From a bacterium (GTDB taxonomy: Bacteria > Actinomycetota > Aquicultoria > Aquicultorales > Aquicultoraceae): DNA of 34,011 nucleotides. The position numbers and the translations under genes were made by a program. The stretch is from NCBI GenBank assembly GCA_902810715.1, contig CADDYS010000014.1, positions 1 to 34,011 on the forward strand. Reading direction: 5' to 3'. The notes under the pieces are model-generated. The model worked only from the letters and a program-made list of their open reading frames with translations. It was not told where the DNA came from and made no database searches. This document shows, piece after piece, positions 24,356-33,513 of this stretch (within the stretch, counting starts at the first letter, position 1; each line of letters begins with the position of its first letter).

Positions 24356-27300
24356 TTGTATCTAAAATCGTTAACATTACGAGGCTTTAAGTCATTCGCA
24401 GATAGAACCGTTATACGATTCGAGCCAGGTGTAACAGCTATTGTCGGTCCCAACGGAAGCGGCAAGAGCAACATTAGCGATGCAGTAATGTGGGTGCTCG
24501 GCGAGCAGAGCGCAAGGTCTCTGCGCAGCAGCTCCATGGAAGACGTCATTTTTGCCGGCAGCGCCGCCCGGCCAGCACTCGGTATGGCCGAAGTATCCCT
24601 CGCCCTAAACAACACCGACGGGCTTCTGCCGATTGAGTTCAGCGAAGTAACAATAACAAGAAGGCTTTTCCGCTCAGGTGAGAGCGACTACTATATAAAC
24701 AACTCCCCGTGTAGACTTCTCGACATTCAAGAACTTCTGCTTGATTCGGGCCTTGGGAAAGGCCTTTACTCAATCATTGGCCAGGGGCGTCTTGAAGAAA
24801 TACTGAACAGCAAACCCGAAGATAAAAGAATTCTTATTGAGGAAGCTGCGGGGATACTTAAGCACAAGAAGAGAAAAGAGCGGGCCCTAAAGAAACTCAG
24901 CTCGATGGATCAAAACCTCCAGCGGGCAAAGGACATATTGCAAGAGATCGGCAGGCAACTTAAGCCCCTGAAAAATCAGGCTGCCAAGGCCCAAAAACAT
25001 GCCGGGTTATCCAACAGGCTAAGAAAGCTTGAGGTTGGTTTAGCGGTGGCGGGCCTTCACGGCCTTCAAGACGAGTGGCAGGCGGTACTTAGGCTTGAGA
25101 GCGGCTTAAAGACGAAGTTGTCCGACCTAAAAGCCGAGCTTGCGGAGCACCACGAGGCGTACGAGAAACTTCAGCTTGAGTTCGAGACAAAAAACTTTTA
25201 TTCGGGCGATATCGGCGAGAAAAAGCGCAAGCTGCAATATGCCGAGGAGCGTATCCGATCCAACATCGACCTTCTAGATGAGAAACAAAAAAATGTCGAG
25301 CAAAGGATAAGCGAGGCCAAGCATTATATATTACAGGCCGAGCAGCGAAAAGAAGAGCTGGTTGAGCAACAGAGATGGCTTACCGGTGAGAAAGATTCTC
25401 TTCAGGCAGAACTTAGAAACAACTCCTCGTCACTTAGTAAACTTGAGCAGGAAATTGAGGATATCCACAAGAAAAGGCTCGGTATTGAGGAAACTATCGA
25501 TGAGCTAAAGGCGAAAATTATAAAAGAAACCGGTATCTCAGACAGCTATCAGGCCGAAATAAACGAGCTCCAGCTCGCAATCCAGACTAATGAGAACCAG
25601 CTTAATTTCTTAAAAAATGAGCTGGACAAGACAGTCAAGAGAAAAAGTGCGCTTTACCAGAAGTTTGAACAGAAGAAAAGGGACACTGAGCTTGTTGGCA
25701 TAGAGATATCAAGGCTTGAGTTTCAGCATAACGAGCTTACAATGCTGACCGGGCAACTCAAGGAAGAGCTGTCTGAGAACCGTCGGAACGACGGCGACTT
25801 GAGGCAGGAACATGCAGCAGTAAAGGCAAGAATAAAAGCACTTGAAGATATAATTGGGTCTTTCCCAACGATGGATGATATAGCGGGCTCCGTTGACACA
25901 TTCGACGTCCCCGGGTTTTTAGGGCTCCTTAAGGACGCGATAGAAGTAAGGCCCGAGTTCGAACGCGCGATTGAGGCGGTTCTTGGCGGGGACATCTTCT
26001 GCATGGTTCTTGAGAACTCAAAGGATCTTAAAAAACTTGCAAGCGATAGGCACAGCGAGTCGCTCGGCCTTGCATCCTTTATAGCCAGCGACCGGGCGCG
26101 CTTTAAACTCCCCACGGCCAGGCTGCCGTTTGCAACATGGGCTCTCGACGTGGTCTCGTACCCCTCGCAGTTTAAATACGCGGTAAGCGCGCTTTTAAGC
26201 CACGTCTATATAGTATCCGATTTCAACACCGCGCTTCTCCTGGGGGAGAAGATCGAAAACGAAATCGTTGTGACGATGGATGGCGAAGTGATCCTTCCTA
26301 ACGGCAAGGTCATATTCGGTGCATCAAACGAGTCGGTCGGCATCCTCGGATATCAGCGTGAGCTGCAGGATTTAAGCAACAGGATGAATGAGCTTGAGGA
26401 TAAAATAGAAGAACTCGATGAGGGCCAGGCCGAAATCACAAGACGCCTCGAAAGATTCGAGATACAAAAAAATGACATATGGGTAAAGCTTCAGGCCAGA
26501 AAGGTCGAGCAAAAAAACCTCAACCAGTCCATTGAAGACATTGAGCCTGAGATATCAAACGCCGTATCGCAAGAAAAGTCGCTCCGCGAGAAAATTCAAA
26601 AGCTTGAGATAAAGCTAAGAGACGACCAGATAAGCATCATCAGGTTTAGGCAGGAGTCCAAAGCCCAAAGGGATAAGCTTTACTCGTACCAGTTTAGTCT
26701 GGACGACTCTATCAAGACCCGTGACCTGCAATTCGAGGAAGAATCAAGGCTTCGCATCGAGCTGGGGAAGGTCAAGGTAGAGATAGAATCGATAAACGAG
26801 CGGATAGCCCATAACACAAGACGGGCCGCCGGTATTGCGGGTGAGCTTGACAACTTCGACAACCAGGTCGATAAGCAAACGCAGTTCCATGAGTTTTTGG
26901 AAAAGCTGAATTCAAAGTTTGACCCGCTAAGGGAGTCGCTAAAGCAGGTCTTAAAGTCGATCTCCTTCCGCAACGAGCAGGTAGGCGAGATGACTTCTTT
27001 CGAGGAAGGCTCCCTTGAAGACCTTAGGCACGCGCTCCGCCAGGGCCAGCTTGAGATCAACAAGACAAACGACCGCATTGAGGCCACCATAAAGCAGATG
27101 CACGAAGCCGAGGTTAGAAAAGCCCAACTTGAGCTTAAAGTAACCGCCGCCGTCCAAAAAGTAGTTGATGAGTACGGGGTTCCGCTTGAGAAGGCGATCG
27201 ACTACGAGCTTACCATCCCAAACGAAGATGCAGAGGTCGAGATCTCGAATCTAAAGCAAAGGATATCGACCCTGGGGCCGGTTAATCCGATCGCTGTTGA

Positions 27301-27886
27301 AGAGTATATCCCGCTTGAAGAGCGGCACAAGTTCTTTATGGAACAGATAGAGGACCTGCAACGGAGCAAGCGCGCCCTGGTTAAGGTGGTAAGTGCAATT
27401 GAGCAGAAGATGAAAATACGTTTCGCAGAGACTTTTGAGAAGGCAAACGAGAGCTTCCAGGCAATGTTTGAGTCGCTTTTCCCGGGAGGCCAGGCAGAGC
27501 TTATCCTTACCGAGCCGGATGATATACAAAATAGCGGAATAGATATTATAGCCCAACCCGGGGGCAAGAAACTACAGAGGCTATCGCTTCTATCCGGAGG
27601 AGAAAAGTCCCTGGTAGCCCTAGCATTCTCTTTCGCGCTTTACCAAACAAGACCAAGCCCGTTTTATATCCTCGACGAAGTAGAAGCCGCACTCGATGAT
27701 ATAAACCTGCAGAGATTTATAACCATGCTTAACAGGCTAAAGCAAAAGAGCCAAATCCTCATCATAACCCACCAGCGAAGAACCATGGAGATCGCCGACT
27801 CGCTTTACGGCGTCTCCATGCAGGCAGACGGTGTATCCAAGCTCATCTCGCAAAAATTCAGCGAGGTCGCGATAGGAATCGGATAA
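24356..27886 (+). CDS. smc: Chromosome segregation ATPase SMC
   Basis: SMC dimers organise and separate chromosomes together with ScpA/ScpB. The 1176-residue protein has Walker A GPNGSGKS (residues 31-38), then a long coiled coil (about 165-500). The hinge domain follows (about 515-660, from VPGFLGLLKDAIEVRP), then a second coil (about 670-1010). The C-terminal head has the signature LSGGEKS (near 1079) and Walker B YILDEVEAALDD (near 1104). Length is standard. The start is TTG 24356, set by AAGGAG six bases upstream. ScpA/B are not in the window. ftsY follows after 73 bases, a common order. Confidence 0.97.
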   Translation: MYLKSLTLRGFKSFADRTVIRFEPGVTAIVGPNGSGKSNISDAVMWVLGEQSARSLRSSSMEDVIFAGSAARPALGMAEVSLALNNTDGLLPIEFSEVTITRRLFRSGESDYYINNSPCRLLDIQELLLDSGLGKGLYSIIGQGRLEEILNSKPEDKRILIEEAAGILKHKKRKERALKKLSSMDQNLQRAKDILQEIGRQLKPLKNQAAKAQKHAGLSNRLRKLEVGLAVAGLHGLQDEWQAVLRLESGLKTKLSDLKAELAEHHEAYEKLQLEFETKNFYSGDIGEKKRKLQYAEERIRSNIDLLDEKQKNVEQRISEAKHYILQAEQRKEELVEQQRWLTGEKDSLQAELRNNSSSLSKLEQEIEDIHKKRLGIEETIDELKAKIIKETGISDSYQAEINELQLAIQTNENQLNFLKNELDKTVKRKSALYQKFEQKKRDTELVGIEISRLEFQHNELTMLTGQLKEELSENRRNDGDLRQEHAAVKARIKALEDIIGSFPTMDDIAGSVDTFDVPGFLGLLKDAIEVRPEFERAIEAVLGGDIFCMVLENSKDLKKLASDRHSESLGLASFIASDRARFKLPTARLPFATWALDVVSYPSQFKYAVSALLSHVYIVSDFNTALLLGEKIENEIVVTMDGEVILPNGKVIFGASNESVGILGYQRELQDLSNRMNELEDKIEELDEGQAEITRRLERFEIQKNDIWVKLQARKVEQKNLNQSIEDIEPEISNAVSQEKSLREKIQKLEIKLRDDQISIIRFRQESKAQRDKLYSYQFSLDDSIKTRDLQFEEESRLRIELGKVKVEIESINERIAHNTRRAAGIAGELDNFDNQVDKQTQFHEFLEKLNSKFDPLRESLKQVLKSISFRNEQVGEMTSFEEGSLEDLRHALRQGQLEINKTNDRIEATIKQMHEAEVRKAQLELKVTAAVQKVVDEYGVPLEKAIDYELTIPNEDAEVEISNLKQRISTLGPVNPIAVEEYIPLEERHKFFMEQIEDLQRSKRALVKVVSAIEQKMKIRFAETFEKANESFQAMFESLFPGGQAELILTEPDDIQNSGIDIIAQPGGKKLQRLSLLSGGEKSLVALAFSFALYQTRPSPFYILDEVEAALDDINLQRFITMLNRLKQKSQILIITHQRRTMEIADSLYGVSMQADGVSKLISQKFSEVAIGIG

Positions 27887-27959
27887 CTTATTTTTATGCT
27901 ATCATTAAATCCCGAGAACACGGGAATCATAAAATTAACGGTAATTACGAGGTGTTTTG

Positions 27960-28913
27960 ATGCATTGGTTCAGGCGTGGTGGGGAACAAGAAGAGCAGGC
28001 CTCCTGGTTTCAAAGGCTCAAAAACGGCCTTGTAAAGAGCAGGGAAAACATTGTCGGGCAGATAAGCGATCTTCTATCGCTTAGCGGCAAGATAGACGAC
28101 GAGCTTTGGGACGATATCGAGGCGATTTTGATCCAGGCCGATATTGGCGTCCAATCTACAATGCGCATAATAGACAACCTCAAGTATAAGGTTGCCGAAG
28201 AAAGGGTAACCGAGGCCGGACAGATAATCGACCTGTTAAAAGATGAGCTCGTAGAAATCCTAAGAACTGGAGCCCCCGAGACGCTACATGATAAAGCAGG
28301 CCGCCGAATTTACCTCATAGTCGGAGTTAACGGAACCGGTAAAACCACAACCATCGCTAAACTTGCCAGAAGTTTTCTGAAGAATAAAAAATCGGTGCTC
28401 CTCGGCGCGGCGGACACGTTCAGGGCAGCCGCTGTTGAGCAGCTTGCTATTTGGGCAAAAAGACTTGATGTGGACATTATAAAGCATGAAAGAGGCTCCG
28501 ACCCCGCAGCGGTTGTCTACGACGCCGTACATGCCGCCAACGCCAGAAAATCAGATATCCTTCTCATAGATACCGCCGGGAGGCTTCATACCTATGTTAA
28601 CCTCATGGAAGAGCTTAAAAAGATCAAAAGGATCGCCGAGCGTGAAAAGGGCGATGCCGAAGTCATAACACTGCTGGTAATTGATGCCACGACCGGACAA
28701 AACGGGATTGCGCAGGCACGCCTTTTTGACGAAGCCCTAACCGTTGACGGAATAGTGCTCACAAAGCTGGATGGGACCGCGAAGGGCGGTATCGTCCTTG
28801 CTATACAGGACGAGCTTAAGATACCGATTCGCTATGTGGGCGTGGGCGAAGGTATGGATGACCTGCAGGAATTCAAACCCGACGAATTTGTAGAAGCCCT
28901 CATTAGCGAGTAA
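27960..28913 (+). CDS. ftsY: Signal recognition particle receptor FtsY
   Basis: FtsY is the membrane-associated SRP receptor that pairs with Ffh to deliver ribosomes to the translocon. The 317-residue protein has a short N-terminal segment with aromatic/basic residues (MHWFRRGG), the N domain four-helix bundle and the GTPase domain. G1 is GVNGTGKTTT (near 121), followed by DTFRAAAVEQL, DTAGRLHT (near 203) and TKLDGTAKGG (near 267). The long acidic A domain of enteric FtsY is missing, as in Gram-positive-type proteins. GAGGTG, five bases before ATG 27960, sets the start. Confidence 0.95.
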   Translation: MHWFRRGGEQEEQASWFQRLKNGLVKSRENIVGQISDLLSLSGKIDDELWDDIEAILIQADIGVQSTMRIIDNLKYKVAEERVTEAGQIIDLLKDELVEILRTGAPETLHDKAGRRIYLIVGVNGTGKTTTIAKLARSFLKNKKSVLLGAADTFRAAAVEQLAIWAKRLDVDIIKHERGSDPAAVVYDAVHAANARKSDILLIDTAGRLHTYVNLMEELKKIKRIAEREKGDAEVITLLVIDATTGQNGIAQARLFDEALTVDGIVLTKLDGTAKGGIVLAIQDELKIPIRYVGVGEGMDDLQEFKPDEFVEALISE

Positions 28914-29102
28914 GTTCTAAAAATATTTTTACTCTTTCCAATAACACCCTGCTGACCAGCGTATATCCTGCATAACAATTTTCCTCCAATCGCTAAAGGT
29001 CGATATGTTTAGTCCGATAAGTAAACAGTAGCGGCGTTTCCGCACATAAAACGCGTAGGGCCGCATAGCAATGAAATTAAAGCAACATTGGAGGACACAC
29101 AA

Positions 29103-29843
29103 ATGAAACCTATATTTGCGCTGGCTATCAGTATTGTAATAGCAATTGTGGCTACAATTATAGCCCGCATAAGGCAAAACAAAGACAAGCGCGGCCTTAA
29201 CCTCAACCCTTACCAGCTAAAGGCCCAGGAGTACGCCACCCAAGGCAACTTCCAAGAAGCTAAAACTGAAATCGAAAAAGCTATCGCGGTCGAACCGGCA
29301 GAGAGTTTAAACTACTACGCTCTGGGCATCATCCACTACAACCTTAAGCAGTTCGGAAAAGCCTTAAAGAACCTAAAGCAGACGATCCTTATAGACAGAA
29401 ACAACTCCGATGCATGGTTCATGGTTGGGCGTATATATTATGAGCGATATGACTATGATAAAGCCATAAATTACTTTAAGAAAGCGATTGAACTTAATCC
29501 TGGGATGGTAAAGGCCCGCTTCGGTTTAGGCACGATAATGTTTGACCGGGGCTATATCGAGGAGGCCGCCGTTCAGTACAAAGGCATCATCGAGCACGAC
29601 CCGATGAATGCAAACGCCCACTACAATCTCGGGTCTTGCTACCTGGAAAAAGAGATGTTTAAAGAGGCGATTAAGGAGCACGAGATCGCCGCGGGCCTTG
29701 ACCACGACAACGCATATGCCTATTACTGGGTCGGATACTCATATATCCAGCTAAACGATAGAGACCATGCCGCCGAAGCCTTCGCAAAATCGCTTGAACG
29801 CGGTTTTGAAGGCGCGGCCGACGCCCTCAAGGACTTAATTTAA
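29103..29843 (+). CDS. Membrane-anchored TPR-repeat protein
   Basis: The 246-residue protein has one N-terminal transmembrane helix (about 4-21, FALAISIVIAIVATIIA), then about six tandem tetratricopeptide repeats to the end; examples begin near NYYALGIIHYNLKQFG, AWFMVGRIYYERYDYD and AHYNLGSCYLEKEMF. TPR domains mediate protein-protein contacts; no catalytic domain is present. TTGGAGGA, eight bases before ATG 29103, decides the start. It lies between ftsY and ffh, so a link to membrane protein delivery is possible but unproven. Confidence 0.85.
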   Translation: MKPIFALAISIVIAIVATIIARIRQNKDKRGLNLNPYQLKAQEYATQGNFQEAKTEIEKAIAVEPAESLNYYALGIIHYNLKQFGKALKNLKQTILIDRNNSDAWFMVGRIYYERYDYDKAINYFKKAIELNPGMVKARFGLGTIMFDRGYIEEAAVQYKGIIEHDPMNANAHYNLGSCYLEKEMFKEAIKEHEIAAGLDHDNAYAYYWVGYSYIQLNDRDHAAEAFAKSLERGFEGAADALKDLI

Positions 29844-29904
29844 CAATTTATTGCCCGGCGTCGGATGCGTTATAATTGGATAATCTCAATAAATAATCTG
29901 TGCG

Positions 29905-30699
29905 GTGAATAGCTTGCTATTAAGAATCCTGTTAGACGCATATAAGCTTTTTGATCGACGCTGGCTTATTATACTGGCCGCTGCCGCCATATCGCTAGGT
30001 GTGGCCGAAGTTATGGGCATCCTCCTGAATACTTATGCCCACCTACCAACAATGTCGGGAACGGATCTGGACGGAAAACCTATCGTTATGAGCTATGGCG
30101 ATATTGTTTCGGCTGCGGTATCGGGTATGGCGATCTTCTGGTTTTTCGGCTTTGTTTCCTCGCTTGCAAAAACTGAGATTGACGGGCAGCCGATAAAATT
30201 TAAAGATGTAGCACTTCATGCCACCGAACACTATCCAAAGATTGTGATGGTAAATCTGGTTACCGTAATTATCACTCTCTTTGCTGTTCTTTTGGCTTTA
30301 CCTGCACCTTCCCTGGGGTTTATAGGTCTAATATTCTTAATACCTTCGCTGCTTTTTACAGTTTGGTTCTCGCTGGTAACACCGGTTGTCGTCATGGACA
30401 ATTTCCGCCGAATTAGAGACATCCTGATAAGAAGTAGAATCCTTGTCCATGGCTATTTCTGGACCGTTTTTATTGCGCAAGCAATATCTGCCATACCGTT
30501 ACTTGCAAGCGCTGGAATCCAAACAAATAATATTTATTATGAGCCTTTAATGTTTATCATACAGTCAATGACCGTAATGCTGGCAGCGTTAATCTTAGTC
30601 TCTGCGTACGCAAATTTAAGGGCCGCCAAAGGCGAGAAATTGGCGGTCAAGGTCAATGAGAACATAAAAAAGCAGGCAGGCAAATCGGTTGATGTATAA
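29905..30699 (+). CDS. Polytopic membrane protein, unknown function
   Basis: The 264-residue protein has about six hydrophobic helices (roughly 19-43, 66-88, 110-132, 136-162, 183-205, 213-240) and a basic C-terminal tail (KVNENIKKQAGKSVDV). The overall layout resembles small glycerophosphodiester-membrane-domain or YciC-like proteins, but I see no diagnostic motif. The start is GTG 29905 without a good ribosome binding site; TATAAT at 29871-29876 could be a -10 box. It stands between the TPR gene and the ffh promoter. Confidence 0.7.
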   Translation: MNSLLLRILLDAYKLFDRRWLIILAAAAISLGVAEVMGILLNTYAHLPTMSGTDLDGKPIVMSYGDIVSAAVSGMAIFWFFGFVSSLAKTEIDGQPIKFKDVALHATEHYPKIVMVNLVTVIITLFAVLLALPAPSLGFIGLIFLIPSLLFTVWFSLVTPVVVMDNFRRIRDILIRSRILVHGYFWTVFIAQAISAIPLLASAGIQTNNIYYEPLMFIIQSMTVMLAALILVSAYANLRAAKGEKLAVKVNENIKKQAGKSVDV

Positions 30700-30720
30700 T
30701 CTCATTCCGGTTTGTCCAGC

Positions 30721-30747
30721 TTGACAGCATTAATTACCTGGTATAAT
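30721..30747 (+). promoter_or_regulatory. Strong promoter for the ffh operon
   Basis: A consensus -35, TTGACA (30721-30726), is followed by an extended -10, TGGTATAAT (30739-30747). The spacer is 15 bases, slightly short, which the TGn element may offset. Transcription would begin near 30754, immediately before a hairpin. Confidence 0.75.
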
Positions 30748-30754
30748 ATTGACA

Positions 30755-30790
30755 CGGCTGGGAATATACTCCCAGCCGGATTTTATTTTG
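30755..30790 (+). terminator. Hairpin with T-rich tail in the ffh leader (attenuator-like)
   Basis: CGGCTGGGA (30755-30763) pairs perfectly with TCCCAGCCG (30770-30778), and GATTTTATTTTG follows. By form it is an intrinsic terminator. It lies downstream of the ffh promoter and at the very 5' end of its predicted mRNA, so it could be an attenuator or a protective 5' stem rather than the end of an upstream gene. Confidence 0.6.
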
Positions 30791-30809
30791 TAAAAGAGTA
30801 GGGATAAAT

Positions 30810-32150
30810 TTGTTCGATAACCTGTCCAACAGGCTACAAGATATATTTGCTAAATTAAGGTCCCACGGCAAGTTGACCGAGAAGGACGTCGATGTAGCGA
30901 TGCGCGAGGTCCGCCTTGCGCTGCTTGAGGCCGATGTTAATTACAAGGTTGTTAAAGACTTTATAGCCAAGGTTAAGGAAAGGGCTATCGGGGTAGAGGT
31001 CTTGGAGAGCCTCACGCCCGCCCAGCAGGTAATCAAAATCGTAAACGAAGAGCTCACAGAGCTTATGGGCTCAACGGAGAGCAAGTTAACCTTTGCATCC
31101 AAGCCGCCAACGGTTATAATGCTTGTTGGTCTACAGGGCTCTGGTAAAACGACAACCGCGGCTAAGCTGTCGCACTTCTTAAGATCAAACGGCAGAAGAC
31201 CGTTTTTGATCGGTGCAGACGTTTATCGCCCCGCCGCTATTGATCAGTTAAAAACACTGGCAGATGAGAACAAGATACCGTTTTACAGCGACGACCCAAA
31301 AACGGCGCCGCTACAGATAATAAGGGCGGGCATCAGGGCGGCAAACCAAAACGGCGCCGACGTGATAATCGTCGATACCGCAGGGCGTCTGCATATCGAC
31401 GACCAGATGATGCACGAGCTAGAGGAGGTTAAGACCGAGGTAAGGCCGCATCAGATTCTGCTTGTCGTGGACGCTATGACAGGCCAGGACGCAGTAAATG
31501 TCGCGCAGGCATTCCGCGAAAAGTTGGATTTTGACGGCGTGGTCATGACAAAGCTGGACGGCGATGCCCGTGGGGGCGCCGCGCTGTCGATTAAAGCTGT
31601 GACAGGTCGGCCGATTAAACTTGTCAGTGTGGGCGAGAAGATGGACAGTCTCGAATCTTTCCATCCCGACCGCATGTCATCGCGAATCCTCGGCATGGGA
31701 GATATCTTAACTCTCATTGAGAAGGCCCAGTCCACAGTCGACGAGAAAATGGCCCGCGAGATGGAGGAGAAACTTCGCAAGGCCGAGTTTACATTTGAGG
31801 ATTTCCTCGTTCAGATGGAGCAGATGCAGCAGATGGGTCCCATCCAACAGCTTATTGGCATGATACCGGGCTTGGGCAAGCTGCCGAAGAATATCCAGGT
31901 AAGCGATAAGGACATGGCAAGAATTCGGGCGATAATTCAGTCGATGACCCTTGAAGAACGCCGCAATCCAAGTATCATAAGTGGAAGCAGACGTGAGAGA
32001 ATAGCTAAGGGCAGCGGCACCGACACGCACGAGGTAAACCAGCTCCTCAAGCAGTTTAACCAGGTAAGGAAGATGCTCAAGCAGTTCGGCAGTACGCAAG
32101 GGAAAATGAAGATGCCCAAGGGTATGGGTTTACCTCCATTTTTTGGATAA
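30810..32150 (+). CDS. ffh: Signal recognition particle protein Ffh
   Basis: Ffh binds signal peptides and 4.5S/SRP RNA and docks with FtsY. The 446-residue protein has the N domain, then the GTPase domain with G1 GLQGSGKTTTAAKL (near 106), DVYRPAAIDQL, DTAGRLHIDD (near 189) and TKLDGDARGGAAL (near 246). The Met-rich M domain (about 300-446) contains MEQMQQMGPIQQLIGMIPG, the RNA-binding RRERIAKGSG and the ending MKMPKGMGLPPFFG. The start is TTG 30810 after AGTAGGGA. No SRP RNA gene is visible in the window. Confidence 0.97.
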   Translation: MFDNLSNRLQDIFAKLRSHGKLTEKDVDVAMREVRLALLEADVNYKVVKDFIAKVKERAIGVEVLESLTPAQQVIKIVNEELTELMGSTESKLTFASKPPTVIMLVGLQGSGKTTTAAKLSHFLRSNGRRPFLIGADVYRPAAIDQLKTLADENKIPFYSDDPKTAPLQIIRAGIRAANQNGADVIIVDTAGRLHIDDQMMHELEEVKTEVRPHQILLVVDAMTGQDAVNVAQAFREKLDFDGVVMTKLDGDARGGAALSIKAVTGRPIKLVSVGEKMDSLESFHPDRMSSRILGMGDILTLIEKAQSTVDEKMAREMEEKLRKAEFTFEDFLVQMEQMQQMGPIQQLIGMIPGLGKLPKNIQVSDKDMARIRAIIQSMTLEERRNPSIISGSRRERIAKGSGTDTHEVNQLLKQFNQVRKMLKQFGSTQGKMKMPKGMGLPPFFG

Positions 32151-32228
32151 GCAACGGATAACCGATTTTTGCTGATAGTAGAAGGTTTAAACATAAATAT
32201 TTGTGGCAATAGCAAAGGAGGTGACAGT

Positions 32229-32474
32229 TTGGCAGTCAAGATTCGTCTATCTCGTGTAGGGGGAAAGAAAAATCCGCACTACAGGGTTGTGGTAGCAGAC
32301 TCAAGGTCGCCGAGAGACGGGAGATTTATTGAGATTATAGGTCGCTATAATCCACAAACTGACCCATCGACCATTGAAATTAATAATGATAAGGCCTCCG
32401 AGTGGCTGAAGAAAGGTGCACAACCGACAGAACAGGTTAAAAAACTATTGAAAATCTCTGGAGTTCTTGGCTAA
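32229..32474 (+). CDS. rpsP: 30S ribosomal protein S16
   Basis: The 81-residue protein begins [20 protein letters not shown], the S16 signature, and continues with [15 protein letters not shown]16 is an assembly protein of the small subunit. The start is TTG 32229, fixed by AAAGGAGGTGA, a nearly full anti-SD complement just upstream. An open frame extending back to 32169 passes this site and is not used. It follows ffh by 78 bases. Confidence 0.96.
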   Translation: MAVKIRLSRVGGKKNPHYRVVVADSRSPRDGRFIEIIGRYNPQTDPSTIEINNDKASEWLKKGAQPTEQVKKLLKISGVLG

Positions 32475-32499
32475 TAAGTAGCTTGCAGGAGGTATCGGA

Positions 32500-32730
32500 G
32501 TGAAAGAGTTGTTAGAGCTGCTGGCTAAAGCCGTTGTGGATGACCCGGATAGCGTGCATGTATCTGTTGTTGAAGGCGAGAGATCCATCATTCTACAATT
32601 GCACGTTGCGCCAGATGATCTCGGCAAAGTCATTGGCAAACAAGGTCGGATTGCGAAAGCGATACGGGTTATCGTAAAAGCATCAGCCGTGAAAGAGGGC
32701 AAAAAAGCAATCGTCGAGATCATCGACTAA
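32500..32730 (+). CDS. khpA: KH-domain RNA-binding protein KhpA
   Basis: The 76-residue protein is a single KH domain with the RNA-gripping GKQG loop (in DLGKVIGKQGRIAKAIRVI, near 42-60). KhpA pairs with KhpB/EloR in Gram-positive-type bacteria and affects cell division and RNA metabolism. AGGAGG, seven bases before GTG 32500, gives the start. The rpsP-khpA-rimM order is conserved in Actinobacteria and Firmicutes. Confidence 0.93.
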   Translation: MKELLELLAKAVVDDPDSVHVSVVEGERSIILQLHVAPDDLGKVIGKQGRIAKAIRVIVKASAVKEGKKAIVEIID

Positions 32731-32749
32731 AAGATTTGGAGTTTATTGA

Positions 32750-33259
32750 ATGCGACCGAAATATCTGGTTGTCGCTCACGCCACCCGACCTCACGGTTTA
32801 AGAGGCGAAATCGAGGCGTTGAGCTTAACCGACTTTCCCGAGCGTTTTAAGCAAGGGTTGATTCTTTACCCAAGTCCCCCGATCGCAGGTATAAAATCCC
32901 TTACTATCGAGCAAGTTGAAAGCAGGCCATCGGGCCTTGTTTTTAAATTTGAAGGTGTAGACAGCAGGGAAGAGGCCGGGCAGGTTGCCGGCCACGACTT
33001 GCTAATACCAATCGAGGAAGCCGCCGAGCTTCCTGAAGGTGAGATATGGATTCACGACATTATCGGCATGGAGGTCTACACCACAAGCGGCGAGCACCTC
33101 GGGCACGTAATTGACGTCCTTCGCACCGGAAGCAACGATGTCTATGTGGTCAAAAACAGAAGGGAATACCTCATCCCCGCGTTAAAAAATGTCGTAAAAG
33201 ACATATCGCTTGAAGAGAAAAAGATGACGATTGAGCCGGTACCGGGGTTGCTGGAGTAG
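32750..33259 (+). CDS. rimM: Ribosome maturation factor RimM
   Basis: RimM assists assembly of the 30S head near S19. The 169-residue protein has the N-terminal RimM barrel (KYLVVAHATRPHGLRGEIEA, about 4-23, to residue 85) and a C-terminal PRC-barrel (about 95-169, IHDIIGMEVYTTSGEHLGHV, with YLIPALKNVVKDI). GGAG, about 10 bases before ATG 32750, supports the start. trmD and rplS, which nearly always follow, are absent; a tRNA gene begins 85 bases downstream. Confidence 0.94.
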   Translation: MRPKYLVVAHATRPHGLRGEIEALSLTDFPERFKQGLILYPSPPIAGIKSLTIEQVESRPSGLVFKFEGVDSREEAGQVAGHDLLIPIEEAAELPEGEIWIHDIIGMEVYTTSGEHLGHVIDVLRTGSNDVYVVKNRREYLIPALKNVVKDISLEEKKMTIEPVPGLLE

Positions 33260-33344
33260 TTGAGAAAAACGCCCGATAATAGTATCATGATTTTTGCATA
33301 AGAATAGAGACTGGGTAGCTTTTAATCGAGTTCTTTTGTATTTT

Positions 33345-33417
33345 GGGGATATGGCTCAGCTGGGAGAGCGCTGCGTTCGCAATGCAGAGGTCGGGGGTTC
33401 GAATCCCCCTATCTCCA
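33345..33417 (+). tRNA. tRNA-Ala (anticodon CGC)
   Basis: A complete cloverleaf is visible. The acceptor stem GGGGATA/TATCTCC has the G3-U70 wobble that identifies tRNA-Ala. The D arm is GCTC/GAGC, and the anticodon stem is CTGCG/TGCAG with loop TTCGCAA (anticodon CGC at 33378-33380). The T arm is GGGGG-TTCGAAT-CCCCC, and the discriminator base is A. CCA is not encoded. It reads GCG codons and stands alone after rimM. Confidence 0.96.
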
Positions 33418-33513
33418 CAATTAATAGTCTATTTACCACAATCCTCTTCATCTTGCAATCTTTCAATCTTTCAAGCCAGGTACCATTTGTAGGCACCATT
33501 TGTTCATTTGTAG

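Noticed and set aside
27896-28084. 62-residue frame at the start of ftsY
   Set aside because: Out-of-frame overlap with ftsY, which has a clear ribosome binding site and conserved protein.
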